64,000 bases of DNA from CAZMXS01 sp964570325 (GTDB taxonomy: Bacteria > Verrucomicrobiota > Kiritimatiellia > CAIQIC01 > CAZMXS01). The position numbers were made by a program, and so were the translations under genes. The notes beneath the pieces were generated by a model that was given only the letters and a program-made list of their open reading frames with translations, searched no databases and was not told where the DNA came from. Positions 1-7,514 of this stretch are shown piece by piece (position 1 is the first letter of the stretch; each line of letters opens with the position of its first letter). Location of the stretch: contig CAZMXS010000011.1 in the NCBI GenBank assembly GCA_964570325.1, positions 1-64,000 on the forward strand, given 5' to 3'.

Positions 1-443
1 GCTGGGGGTGGGGCCAGCAGCGCCACCATGTCAATCCGGCGCCAGAGCGCGCCGGCCGCCACGAAGATGAGCGCGCCCAGGGCCAAAAGCGCCAGGATCG
101 CCACCACCCGCCGTTTGTGCGCGGCCAGGCCGGTTTCCATGACCTCGGCTTGCACCAGCGCTTGGACGAGAAACCGCGTGCGCCCCAATTCAATCGTATC
201 CCCGTGCTTAAGCCGGCTTTCGCGCACCTCGATCTTGTTGACGAGCACCTTGTTCATCGAGCCAAGGTCATGGATGAAAAGGCCTTCCGGGCGGTGCTCG
301 AGCATGGCATGCCGCTTGGCAATCTCCGGGTCCGGCAGGCGAAAATCGCAGGCGGGATCGGAACCCAGTGTCATGGGCGCCAGGTCAACCGTCACCCGCT
401 GATTCTTCAACGGTCCATTCAACACTATGAGGCGATAGATCAT
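1..443 (-). CDS. FHA-domain membrane protein (C-terminus beyond window edge)
   Basis: The minus-strand frame opens at an ATG at 443 and runs off the window edge, leaving about 147 residues. Residues 1-95 read as a forkhead-associated domain: a short beta start (MIYRLIVLNGPLKNQ), the phosphopeptide-loop signature LGSDPACDFRLPDPEIAKRHA, and a later GSMNKVLVNK stretch matching the usual G-S-x-N-G/K-x-x-V-N motif. FHA domains bind phosphothreonine. A hydrophobic segment at about residues 112-132 (ILALLALGALIFVAAGALW) follows, so the FHA head is probably cytoplasmic and anchored by one helix. It is divergent from the archease gene. Whatever lies beyond the anchor cannot be seen. Confidence 0.8.
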   Translation of the reverse strand, partial: MIYRLIVLNGPLKNQRVTVDLAPMTLGSDPACDFRLPDPEIAKRHAMLEHRPEGLFIHDLGSMNKVLVNKIEVRESRLKHGDTIELGRTRFLVQALVQAEVMETGLAAHKRRVVAILALLALGALIFVAAGALWRRIDMVALLAPPP

Positions 444-511
444 CTTGTGCCGCGCAATCCGGCGTAGTCTTATGGCGTACCGGCGACAAGCGGGCAAGCG
501 CAATTTTGAAA

Positions 512-540
512 TTGGCTATTCGACCGGTGCGGCGCAAAAT
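512..540 (+). promoter_or_regulatory. Candidate promoter upstream of archease/rtcB
   Basis: TTGGCT and CAAAAT lie 17 bases apart, each matching the sigma-70 consensus at four of six positions. The start point would be close to the ribosome-binding site of the archease gene, giving a very short leader. Weak evidence only. Confidence 0.25.
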
Positions 541-559
541 AGTCGCCGGGGGAGAGACC

Positions 560-982
560 ATGATCGTCGGCGGGTGGGAACATTTTGCGCATCAGGCGGA
601 CATCGGGGTGCGCGGGGTCGGCGCCTCCAAGGCGGAAGCTTTTGAGCAAGCCGCACGGGCGCTTGTGGCGGTGGTTGCGGAACCGGGCCTGGTGGCGCCG
701 CTGGAGCCGATCCAGGTTGAATGTACGGCTCCGGACGACGAGCAGTTGCTCGTGGAATGGCTGAACCGCGTGGTGTACGAAATGGCGGCGCGGCGGATGC
801 TGTTCAGCCGGTTCGACGTCTGTGTGATGCCCGGGCTGGTGCGCGCGCGGCTTTGGGGGGAAGCGCTGAATTTGGAACGACATCAGCCGGCGGTGGAAGT
901 CAAGGCCGCCACCTATCATGGTTTGTCGGTGCGGCAGGAACCGGATGGACGCTGGATCGCGGAATGCGTTGTGGATGTATAG
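560..982 (+). CDS. Archease, RtcB ligase cofactor
   Basis: This 140-residue protein matches the archease family (PF01951), whose members help RtcB guanylation and multiple turnover. It starts with the family opening EHFAHQADIGVRG (residues 7-19, with metal-binding D14), carries the central DDEQLLVEWLNRVVYE helix (59-74), the VKAATYHGLSV block (115-124), and ends in a conserved acidic tail with D139. A TTG-initiated extension to 506 is possible in frame, but the ATG at 560 has a GGGGGAGAG ribosome-binding site just upstream and gives the normal family length. The rtcB gene follows 96 bases downstream on the same strand, the expected partner arrangement. Confidence 0.92.
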   Translation: MIVGGWEHFAHQADIGVRGVGASKAEAFEQAARALVAVVAEPGLVAPLEPIQVECTAPDDEQLLVEWLNRVVYEMAARRMLFSRFDVCVMPGLVRARLWGEALNLERHQPAVEVKAATYHGLSVRQEPDGRWIAECVVDV

Positions 983-1078
983 GCCGGGCAAATGAGAAAG
1001 GGTGCCGACGCAATGGGAAAACCTGAAGGATCAAACCTGGAACCTGAATCTTGAGACCGGAAGGGGCCATCCGGCAAT

Positions 1079-2509
1079 ATGGATACCGCTGGTTTGAATC
1101 GCGTGGCCGAGTATGAATGGCAACTGGAGCCGCGCGGCGCGATGCGCGTGCCCGCCGTCGTGTTCGCGGACGAGGAACTGATCCGCGAGATGGACGGAAA
1201 GGTGCTCGATCAGTTGGCGAATGTTGCCGCGCTGCCGGGGATCGTGAAAGCGGCGTTGGCCATGCCGGACGCGCACTGGGGCTATGGCTTTCCGATCGGC
1301 GGCGTCGGCGCCTTTGATGCCGACGCGGGGGGGGTGGTTTCCGCCGGCGGTGTCGGATTCGATATCTCCTGCGGTGTGCGGACCATCCTGACCGGCTTGA
1401 CCCGCGCGGAGCTTGAACCGCTCCAATCGAAACTGGCCGACGCGCTCGAACGCAAGATTCCCGCCGGGGTGGGGTGCACCGGCCCGCTCAAGCTCAAGCC
1501 GGCGCAATTGACGGAGATGTTGGTCAGCGGCGCGCACTGGGCGGTCGCCGCCGGCTTCGGCGCGCCGGCCGACCTGGCGCGGATTGAGGGCCGCGGCATC
1601 GTTGCGGGCGCCCGGCCCGAATGCGTCTCGGAACAGGCCCGCCGGCGCCAGGAAGAGGAAATGGGAACCCTGGGTTCCGGCAATCATTACCTGGAGGTGC
1701 AGGCGGTCGCCGAAATCTACGACGCGGCCGCCGCGGCGGCCTTCGGGTTGCGGTTCGGTGAAGTCGTGGTGAGTATCCACTGCGGATCCCGCGGGCTGGG
1801 TCATCAGATCGCCACGGAATATTCCAGGCGGATGTTGGCCGCGGCCCAGGCCGCCGGCATCGCGCTGCCCGACCGCGACCTGGCCTGCGCCCCGATCCAT
1901 TCGGCCGCCGGACAGGCGTATTTGGGCGCCATGCGCGCGGCGATCAACTGCGCGCTGGCCAATCGCCAGATCCTGACGCACCGTGTTCGGGAGGTGTTTG
2001 CCGGGCTCAAACTGCCGGCCGAATTGCCCGTGCTTTACGATGTGTCGCACAACACCTGCCGCGTGGAAACGCACCCGGTGGCCGGCGCCGCGCGCGTCCT
2101 GCATGTCCATCGCAAGGGTGCGACCGGCGCACTGGGCGCCGGTCATCCGGACCTGCCGCCGGAATGGGCGGCAACCGGCCAGCCGGTGCTGGTTGGCGGC
2201 ACCATGGGCACGGCCTCCTACATCCTGGCCGGCACGGCAGCGGGCATGGAGCGGGCCTTCGCCTCGGCCTGCCATGGCGCCGGGCGCCAGATGAGCCGTA
2301 CCCAGGCGACGAAGCAGTGGCAGGGCCGCGCGGTGATGGACCAATTGGCGGGGCGCGGCATCCTGATTCGCTGCCGCTCGCACCGCGGCGTGGCCGAGGA
2401 GGCGCCCGGCGCCTATAAAGACGTCCATGCCGTCGTGGAGACCACCCATGCCGCCGGCCTGGCGCGCAAGGTGGCCCGGCTGGAGCCCATGATCTGCATC
2501 AAGGGTTAG
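1079..2509 (+). CDS. rtcB: RNA-splicing ligase RtcB
   Basis: RtcB joins RNA 2',3'-cyclic phosphate or 3'-phosphate ends to 5'-OH ends using GTP and Mn2+. All signature blocks are present in this 476-residue protein: MPDAHWGYGFPIGGVGAFD (62-80), GGVGFDISCGVR with metal ligand C98, GTLGSGNHYLEVQ (H203), SIHCGSRGLGHQ (H234), DVSHNTCRVE (H324), and CHGAGRQMSR, where H399 is the residue expected to carry GMP. A GGAAGGGG ribosome-binding site lies upstream of the ATG. Length is normal for the bacterial type, and there is no intein. With archease directly upstream it forms an RNA-repair or tRNA-ligation pair. No RtcA or RtcR gene is visible nearby. Confidence 0.95.
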   Translation: MDTAGLNRVAEYEWQLEPRGAMRVPAVVFADEELIREMDGKVLDQLANVAALPGIVKAALAMPDAHWGYGFPIGGVGAFDADAGGVVSAGGVGFDISCGVRTILTGLTRAELEPLQSKLADALERKIPAGVGCTGPLKLKPAQLTEMLVSGAHWAVAAGFGAPADLARIEGRGIVAGARPECVSEQARRRQEEEMGTLGSGNHYLEVQAVAEIYDAAAAAAFGLRFGEVVVSIHCGSRGLGHQIATEYSRRMLAAAQAAGIALPDRDLACAPIHSAAGQAYLGAMRAAINCALANRQILTHRVREVFAGLKLPAELPVLYDVSHNTCRVETHPVAGAARVLHVHRKGATGALGAGHPDLPPEWAATGQPVLVGGTMGTASYILAGTAAGMERAFASACHGAGRQMSRTQATKQWQGRAVMDQLAGRGILIRCRSHRGVAEEAPGAYKDVHAVVETTHAAGLARKVARLEPMICIKG

Positions 2510-2633
2510 CGGTCGTTCCGTGTTGCCCAACTTACCCGCGCGCATAATTCCGGGCCGAATAACACCAGCCGGACATGCGACTGGACAGCCCGCCGGCCTG
2601 CCCGCGGGAACCTTAAACTTTTAGCTTTGAACC

Positions 2634-2661
2634 TTGCACTTCCCCCCCCCAACCCTAGAAT
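2634..2661 (+). promoter_or_regulatory. Candidate promoter with a C9 tract in its spacer
   Basis: TTGCAC (2634-2639) and TAGAAT (2656-2661, five of six to TATAAT) are separated by 16 bases that include nine consecutive cytosines (2642-2650). The predicted start lies about 15 bases before the ATG of the phosphoribosyltransferase. The -35 match is poor, so confidence is low. Confidence 0.35.
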
Positions 2662-2682
2662 GCATTCCGCGCTATTCATCAC

Positions 2683-3330
2683 ATGATTTTCAAGAATCGA
2701 GAGGACGCAGCCGCGCGGCTGGCGGAAAAACTGGCCGACCTGCGGGATTCCCGGCCGTTGGTGCTGGGCATCCCGCGCGGCGGTGTCGTTATGGCGGGGA
2801 TCATTGCCCGGGCGCTGGGTGGCGAGGCGGATGTCGTGCTGGTCCACAAACTGCGGCATCCGATCGAGCCGGAGGTGGCGATCGGATCCATTGACGAATC
2901 CGGCCGCGTTTTTTTCATCGAGGAATCCGCGCAGCGTCTGGGTGTGGCGGAATCCTACATCGTGCGGGAAGCCAGCCACCAGCAGGCGGAGTTGCAGCGT
3001 CGCCGCGCGCTCTATACCCCGGCGCGCTCGCCGCTTGCCATCGCCGGCCGGGTGGTGGTGGTGGTGGATGACGGTCTGGCCACGGGCGCGACGATGCTGG
3101 CCGCGTTGGGATCGGTGCGTCAGGCCGGGCCCGCGCGGCTCGTGGCGGCGGCGGCCGTGGCGCCGCCGGACACGGCGGCCCGGATCAAGGTGTTGGCGGA
3201 TGAATGGGTCTGCCTGCATGTGCCGCGCAATTTTTACGCGGTGGGCCAGTACTTCCAGGATTTCAACCAGGTTGAGGATGCGGAGGTGGTTCGTATTCTG
3301 CGAACCGGCGGGGGTGCGGACGCATGTTGA
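2683..3330 (+). CDS. Phosphoribosyltransferase-family protein
   Basis: A 215-residue protein of the type I phosphoribosyltransferase fold. The PRPP-binding loop is clear: five valines leading into DDGLATGATM (about residues 126-139), with the paired acidic residues and TGAT phosphate loop. The N-terminal FKNREDAAARLAEKL and LGIPRGGVVMA blocks are typical of the stand-alone predicted PRTases often annotated next to dienelactone hydrolase or erythromycin-esterase domains. The substrate base is unknown; these proteins are not confirmed nucleotide-salvage enzymes. No strong ribosome-binding site precedes the ATG. The gene overlaps the HAD phosphatase downstream by 7 bases, so they are likely co-transcribed. 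Confidence 0.82.
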   Translation: MIFKNREDAAARLAEKLADLRDSRPLVLGIPRGGVVMAGIIARALGGEADVVLVHKLRHPIEPEVAIGSIDESGRVFFIEESAQRLGVAESYIVREASHQQAELQRRRALYTPARSPLAIAGRVVVVVDDGLATGATMLAALGSVRQAGPARLVAAAAVAPPDTAARIKVLADEWVCLHVPRNFYAVGQYFQDFNQVEDAEVVRILRTGGGADAC

Positions 3331-4004
3331 GCGCGGTGATATTCGATTTTGATGGCGTGATCGTCAACAGCGAGCCATTCCATTATCGCGCTTACCAGGA
3401 ATTGCTTGCGCCGGAAGGCAAAGGATACACTTGGGCGGAGTATCTCAGCGATTTCATCGGATTTGACGACCGCGACGCGTTTCGAACCGCCTACCGGCGG
3501 CGGGGTGAGCAGTTGCCGGAATGCCGCCTGAATGAACTGGTTATGGCCAAGTCCGTTATCTTCCAGCGGCTGATTAGAACCGAGGGCATCCCGGCGTATC
3601 CGGGAGCGGTGGAATTGATCCGCGCGTTGTCCGCCCGCCTGCCGCTCGGACTGTGCAGCGGCGCGTTGCGCAGCGATATCCAGCCGGTGCTGGAGCGGCT
3701 GGGGATTCCGGATGCCATGCGGGTGATTGTGACGGCCGAGGATGTCCACGTCAGCAAGCCCGATCCGGCGTGCTATGTGGACTGCGTGCGGCGATTGGCC
3801 GCGGCATTTCCCGACCGGCTGATCCGGGCGGCGGACAGCCTGGCCATTGAAGACACGCCCGCGGGTATTGAAGCGGCGCGTGGGGCGGGGTTGCGTGTGC
3901 TGGCGGTGGCCAGCACCCATGCGCGGGAACAACTGGCGGCGGCGGATCGCGTGGTGGGCGCATTGACGGAAATCAACCTGGCGGAGTTGGAGCAAATGAT
4001 ATGA
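3324..4004 (+). CDS. HAD-superfamily phosphatase (phosphoglycolate/beta-PGM-like)
   Basis: A 226-residue HAD subfamily IA hydrolase. Motif I is DFDGVIVNSE (residues 8-17, first Asp the nucleophile), motif II LCSGALRS, motif III the lysine in VSKPDPACY, and motif IV AIEDTPAGIEAA. A helical cap of about 65 residues lies between motifs I and II, as in beta-phosphoglucomutase and phosphoglycolate phosphatases. The NSEPFHYRAY opening is typical of sugar-phosphate enzymes, but the substrate cannot be assigned. It overlaps the phosphoribosyltransferase upstream by 7 bases and the TPR gene downstream by 4 (ATGA), so the three are translationally coupled. Confidence 0.87.
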   Translation: MLSAVIFDFDGVIVNSEPFHYRAYQELLAPEGKGYTWAEYLSDFIGFDDRDAFRTAYRRRGEQLPECRLNELVMAKSVIFQRLIRTEGIPAYPGAVELIRALSARLPLGLCSGALRSDIQPVLERLGIPDAMRVIVTAEDVHVSKPDPACYVDCVRRLAAAFPDRLIRAADSLAIEDTPAGIEAARGAGLRVLAVASTHAREQLAAADRVVGALTEINLAELEQMI

Positions 4005-5269
4005 ACAAGATGCTGATTCTGGCGGTATGGCTGGCCATATGCCTGGCGGCGGGGGGGGCGTGGGCGGATTCCATATTTTATGTTGATGGTCTGGCCGTTG
4101 ATGACATGGAGGCTGGCGCGGGCGACCGGCCGGCCGGGGATACGGTGTTTAAGGCGGGCGTGACGGACGGACCTTTGAACCAGAAATTCCGGTCGCTGTC
4201 CATCGGCGCTGGTTCTGAAAGCGAAGAGCCGGCGCCGGGATTGGTGCGTCGCGAGAGCGGCCCTGCTGAGGAGGCCCAGTGGGGGAAGCGCTTGGATGAA
4301 ACCCTCAAATTGTTGGAAAGCGAACCCGACAACGTTGCGCTACTGGGCCGCGCCGCGAGCCTGGCCGCGCTGACCCGCCGCTTCGATTTGGCGGACCGCA
4401 TATTCCCGCGCTACCTGCAGGCTCGGCCGGCAGATGCCACGTTCCTGGTCGGTTATGCGGGCGTGCTCATGCGGCTTGGCCGGCTCGATGAAGCGCAGAC
4501 CATGGTGGACCGCGCCCTGGCGGCGGATGTGCGCAACCTGGCGGCGCATTTCAACCGCCTGGTCCTCCGGCTGGCCAGGGGCGAGCCGCCGGACGATCAA
4601 CAGGAATGGGAGACGCTGACCATGGCCTTTATCAGTCTGGTAGCGGGCTGGCTGGACGCGGACCGTCAAGATTTGATCGGCATCCTGGGCGAATCCAAAT
4701 ATCTGCAGTTGTGCGATATCACGCTGGGCGCCGGAACCGGCAGCCACATCCATCAGATTGCCACCTTGGTCCGCGCCTACACTGAAGCCGCCGCCGGTCA
4801 GGACTGGGCCAAGGCGGAGGTGATCATCCGGCAGGTGCTGCAGATGGGCGTGGCGGGCGCCGGACCCAGCCGGGCGTTGACGCGCTGCCTGTATGAGCGG
4901 GGTTACAAGAACGACGCGCGGGAATTACTGCGGCAGTTGGCGGCCAAGTATCCCGGCCAGTTCGATCTGCAATTCAATTATGGCCTTGCGTTGATTGACA
5001 CCGGCGATTATTCCGGCGCGGAGAAGGCCTTTGAGCGCGCCCGCCAGATTGATCCGGCCAACCCGCAGGGGGCTTTCGCGCTGGCCTGCGCCTATGCGGC
5101 GCAGGATCAAATGGACCGCGCGTGGTCGCTGTTACAGGATCTGGCCGATACGCATCCGGAACTCATGCCGGGGTTCATGGATGGCGCGGCTCCATATCTG
5201 AAGGCCATCCGGGCCGATCCGCGCTACCCCGCCCTGATGCAGGCTGCCCGCGAGAAGGCCGCGCCATGA
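4001..5269 (+). CDS. Exported TPR-repeat protein
   Basis: A 422-residue protein with a Sec signal peptide (MNKMLILAVWLAICLAAGG, cleavage predicted after AWA) and no further membrane helix. The mature part has a roughly 75-residue unstructured lead and then tetratricopeptide-like helical pairs. The clearest are near residues 105-175 (LTRRFDLADRIFPRYLQ; LMRLGRLDEAQTMVDRAL) and 300-400 (GLALIDTGDYSGAEKAFERA). TPRs are protein-docking scaffolds; no catalytic domain is seen. It overlaps the HAD gene upstream by ATGA and precedes two enzymes that also carry TPR modules, so it may serve the same periplasmic assembly. An eight-G run lies in the signal-peptide codons. Confidence 0.75.
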   Translation: MNKMLILAVWLAICLAAGGAWADSIFYVDGLAVDDMEAGAGDRPAGDTVFKAGVTDGPLNQKFRSLSIGAGSESEEPAPGLVRRESGPAEEAQWGKRLDETLKLLESEPDNVALLGRAASLAALTRRFDLADRIFPRYLQARPADATFLVGYAGVLMRLGRLDEAQTMVDRALAADVRNLAAHFNRLVLRLARGEPPDDQQEWETLTMAFISLVAGWLDADRQDLIGILGESKYLQLCDITLGAGTGSHIHQIATLVRAYTEAAAGQDWAKAEVIIRQVLQMGVAGAGPSRALTRCLYERGYKNDARELLRQLAAKYPGQFDLQFNYGLALIDTGDYSGAEKAFERARQIDPANPQGAFALACAYAAQDQMDRAWSLLQDLADTHPELMPGFMDGAAPYLKAIRADPRYPALMQAAREKAAP

Positions 5270-5359
5270 ATCGCGCGCTGGCATTGACCCCGGCGTGCCC
5301 GCGGGCCGCGCCGGGGATGATCTTCAGCGGTCGGCGCCCCATGCTCGATTGAAGCCACT

Positions 5360-7396
5360 ATGCGCAAGACTCATGTTTATCTGGCGCTCCTGCTGGTCGT
5401 GCTCGCCGGGTTGGCCGTGCGCGGCCTCTACCTGCGCGAATTGATGACGCGTCCGGATTTCAGCGTGCCGCAGGTGGATGGCGCCTACCATCATTATTGG
5501 GCGCGCGCTTTGGTAACCGGCGACTGGACCCCGCCGGTGGATATGCCTGATCCCCAGATTCGCTCCACTCCGTATTTCCGACCGCCCGGCTACCCGTACT
5601 TTCTCGCGGCCGTGATGTGCGTGGCGGGCGCCGGTTATCTTGGGCCGCGCGTGATCCAGATGCTGCTGGGTGTGGTCAATCTGCTCCTGGTTTTTCTGGT
5701 GGCTGGGCGCTGGTACGGCAATGGGACGGGCCTCATCGCCGCCGCGTTGGCGGGGTTCTACTGGTCACTGATTTATTACGAAACGGAGTTCCTCGAACCG
5801 GTGTTGTTGGTGGCCCTTGGCCTTGGGCTGGTCTATGGGCTTGGGCGCTGGGCCGAGTCCGGCCGGCCGTTGTGGTTGCTGCTGGCCGGCCTCTTGACGG
5901 GCCTGTTTGCCCTGGTTCGGCCCAACATCCTGCTGTTCGCGTTATGCGTGCCGGTCTGGCTGTGGTGCCGCGCCGCGCAGGGGAGCATGGCCGCCCGACG
6001 CCGGCCGGCCGGCCTGGCGCTTTACGCAACCGGTCTGCTGGCGTTGCTTGCCTTCCCCGCGACGCGCAATGCCGTCATGGCTCGCGATCCGGTGCTGATT
6101 TCCGCCAATGCCGGCGTCAATTTGTATATCGGCAATAATCCGGCGGCGGATGGCATTTTCAACCTGCGCGCCTCGGGCTTGGAGTATTTCGGCAATTGTT
6201 TCGAGTATCCGGCGATGGTGCGGGCGCTGGAAAACGAAACGGGGCGGCCGCTGACGTATTCCGCCGCGTCGCGGGTCTTCGCGAACCGGGCCTGGGATTT
6301 TGTGCGCGCGCATCCCGCCCGCGCGCTGTACCTGGCCGGCCGCAAAGCATTGCTCTTCTGGGGGCCCTACGAAGTGGGCCACAACAAGGAGGATCAGTTC
6401 GAAAAGCCGATGTCGCGCGTGCTGCGCTACTTGCCGATCAATTTCCCGTTGGTGCTCGCGCTGGCACTGCTGGGGTTGGCGCTGCTGGCGCGGGAACGCG
6501 CGGAGTTGCCGCCCCAAACGCGAATGGCAACTGGTCTGATCCTGCTGCTGGCGCTGGCCTATTTCGTTTCTTTTTTGCCGTTCTTTGCCGCCGCCCAGTT
6601 TCGCATTCCGTTGCTGCCGTTTGTCCTGATTTTTGCCGCCGTGGCAATTCAACGGCTGGCGGCGTTGGCCCGGCGCCGGGAATGGGAAGGTTTGGGCGCC
6701 CGGCTATGCGCCGGACTGGTGTTGTACGGGGTGGTCAGCCTGAATCCCACTGGATTTCGGCCGAGCTTGGCCAAGTGGCTCTATGCGCAGGGCGCCGCCT
6801 GCGAACAGACCGGTCGCGCCGCCGAGGCGGTCCGGTATTACGAGGAAGCGCTGCGGGTTGACCCGGCGGCGGCTGACGCGCGCAACAACCTTGGTCTTGC
6901 GCTGGCGCGCGCGGGCCGGCTGTCCGAAGCCGCCGAGCAATTCACGGCGGCCCTCCAGGCTGACCCCGGCCGGGTGGAAGCGTATGCGAACTATGCGCTG
7001 CTGCTCGCGCGCGCAGACCGTCCGGCTGACGCGCTGGCGTTGCTGGAGCGGGCGCTGCAATTGCGGCCTGACCACCCCATTCTGCTGAACAACGCGGCTT
7101 GGATCCGGGCCACGCGCGCGCGGTTGGAGCCCGCCGAGACCGCGCGGGCCGTGCGACTGGCCGCGCGGGCCGGCGCGCTGACCGACTTCCAGGACGCCGG
7201 CCGTTTGGACACGCTCGCGGCCGCCTGCGCCGCGGCCGGCCAGTTCGGCGCGGCGGTCCGCATTCAGGAGCGCGCGCTGGCGCGCGCGCCCGATCCGTCC
7301 GCCGCCGCCGCCATGGCCGCGCGCCTCGCGGAGTACCGGGCCGGCCGCCGTTGGATCGAGCCGGTGCTGACGGCGGCGACGAACCGCGTGGAGTGA
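5360..7396 (+). CDS. Polytopic GT-C type glycosyltransferase with C-terminal TPR domain
   Basis: This 678-residue protein begins with a membrane helix (HVYLALLLVVLAGLAVRGLY) and a first outer loop that carries PQVDGAYHHYWARAL (about residues 37-51). The Asp there sits where GT39/GT83 (PMT/ArnT-like) enzymes have their catalytic acid. About ten more hydrophobic segments follow to residue 470. The last 200 residues are soluble and contain TPR units with the W-L-G-A-Y pattern (GRAAEAVRYYEEALRVDP; GRLSEAAEQFTAALQADP; DRPADALALLERALQLRP). It probably transfers sugar from a polyprenyl-phosphate donor on the periplasmic face. The acceptor is unknown. It lies between an exported TPR protein and a sulfatase-like/TPR lipoprotein. 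Confidence 0.78.
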   Translation: MRKTHVYLALLLVVLAGLAVRGLYLRELMTRPDFSVPQVDGAYHHYWARALVTGDWTPPVDMPDPQIRSTPYFRPPGYPYFLAAVMCVAGAGYLGPRVIQMLLGVVNLLLVFLVAGRWYGNGTGLIAAALAGFYWSLIYYETEFLEPVLLVALGLGLVYGLGRWAESGRPLWLLLAGLLTGLFALVRPNILLFALCVPVWLWCRAAQGSMAARRRPAGLALYATGLLALLAFPATRNAVMARDPVLISANAGVNLYIGNNPAADGIFNLRASGLEYFGNCFEYPAMVRALENETGRPLTYSAASRVFANRAWDFVRAHPARALYLAGRKALLFWGPYEVGHNKEDQFEKPMSRVLRYLPINFPLVLALALLGLALLARERAELPPQTRMATGLILLLALAYFVSFLPFFAAAQFRIPLLPFVLIFAAVAIQRLAALARRREWEGLGARLCAGLVLYGVVSLNPTGFRPSLAKWLYAQGAACEQTGRAAEAVRYYEEALRVDPAAADARNNLGLALARAGRLSEAAEQFTAALQADPGRVEAYANYALLLARADRPADALALLERALQLRPDHPILLNNAAWIRATRARLEPAETARAVRLAARAGALTDFQDAGRLDTLAAACAAAGQFGAAVRIQERALARAPDPSAAAAMAARLAEYRAGRRWIEPVLTAATNRVE

Positions 7397-7514
7397 AGCG
7401 GCTGAGCATGTTTTGTCATCCGTCCGCTGCCGAATGGCGAGCCGATGGTCCGATTCTGCTGATTTACAAGTTTGCCTTGACCGGCGCGATTATCCGATCA
7501 TATCCCATCGTAAT

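Noticed and set aside
1031..2545. Long minus-strand open frame across rtcB
   Set aside because: It is the complement of a strongly conserved gene; high GC keeps stops rare on the other strand, and the product has no recognisable motif.
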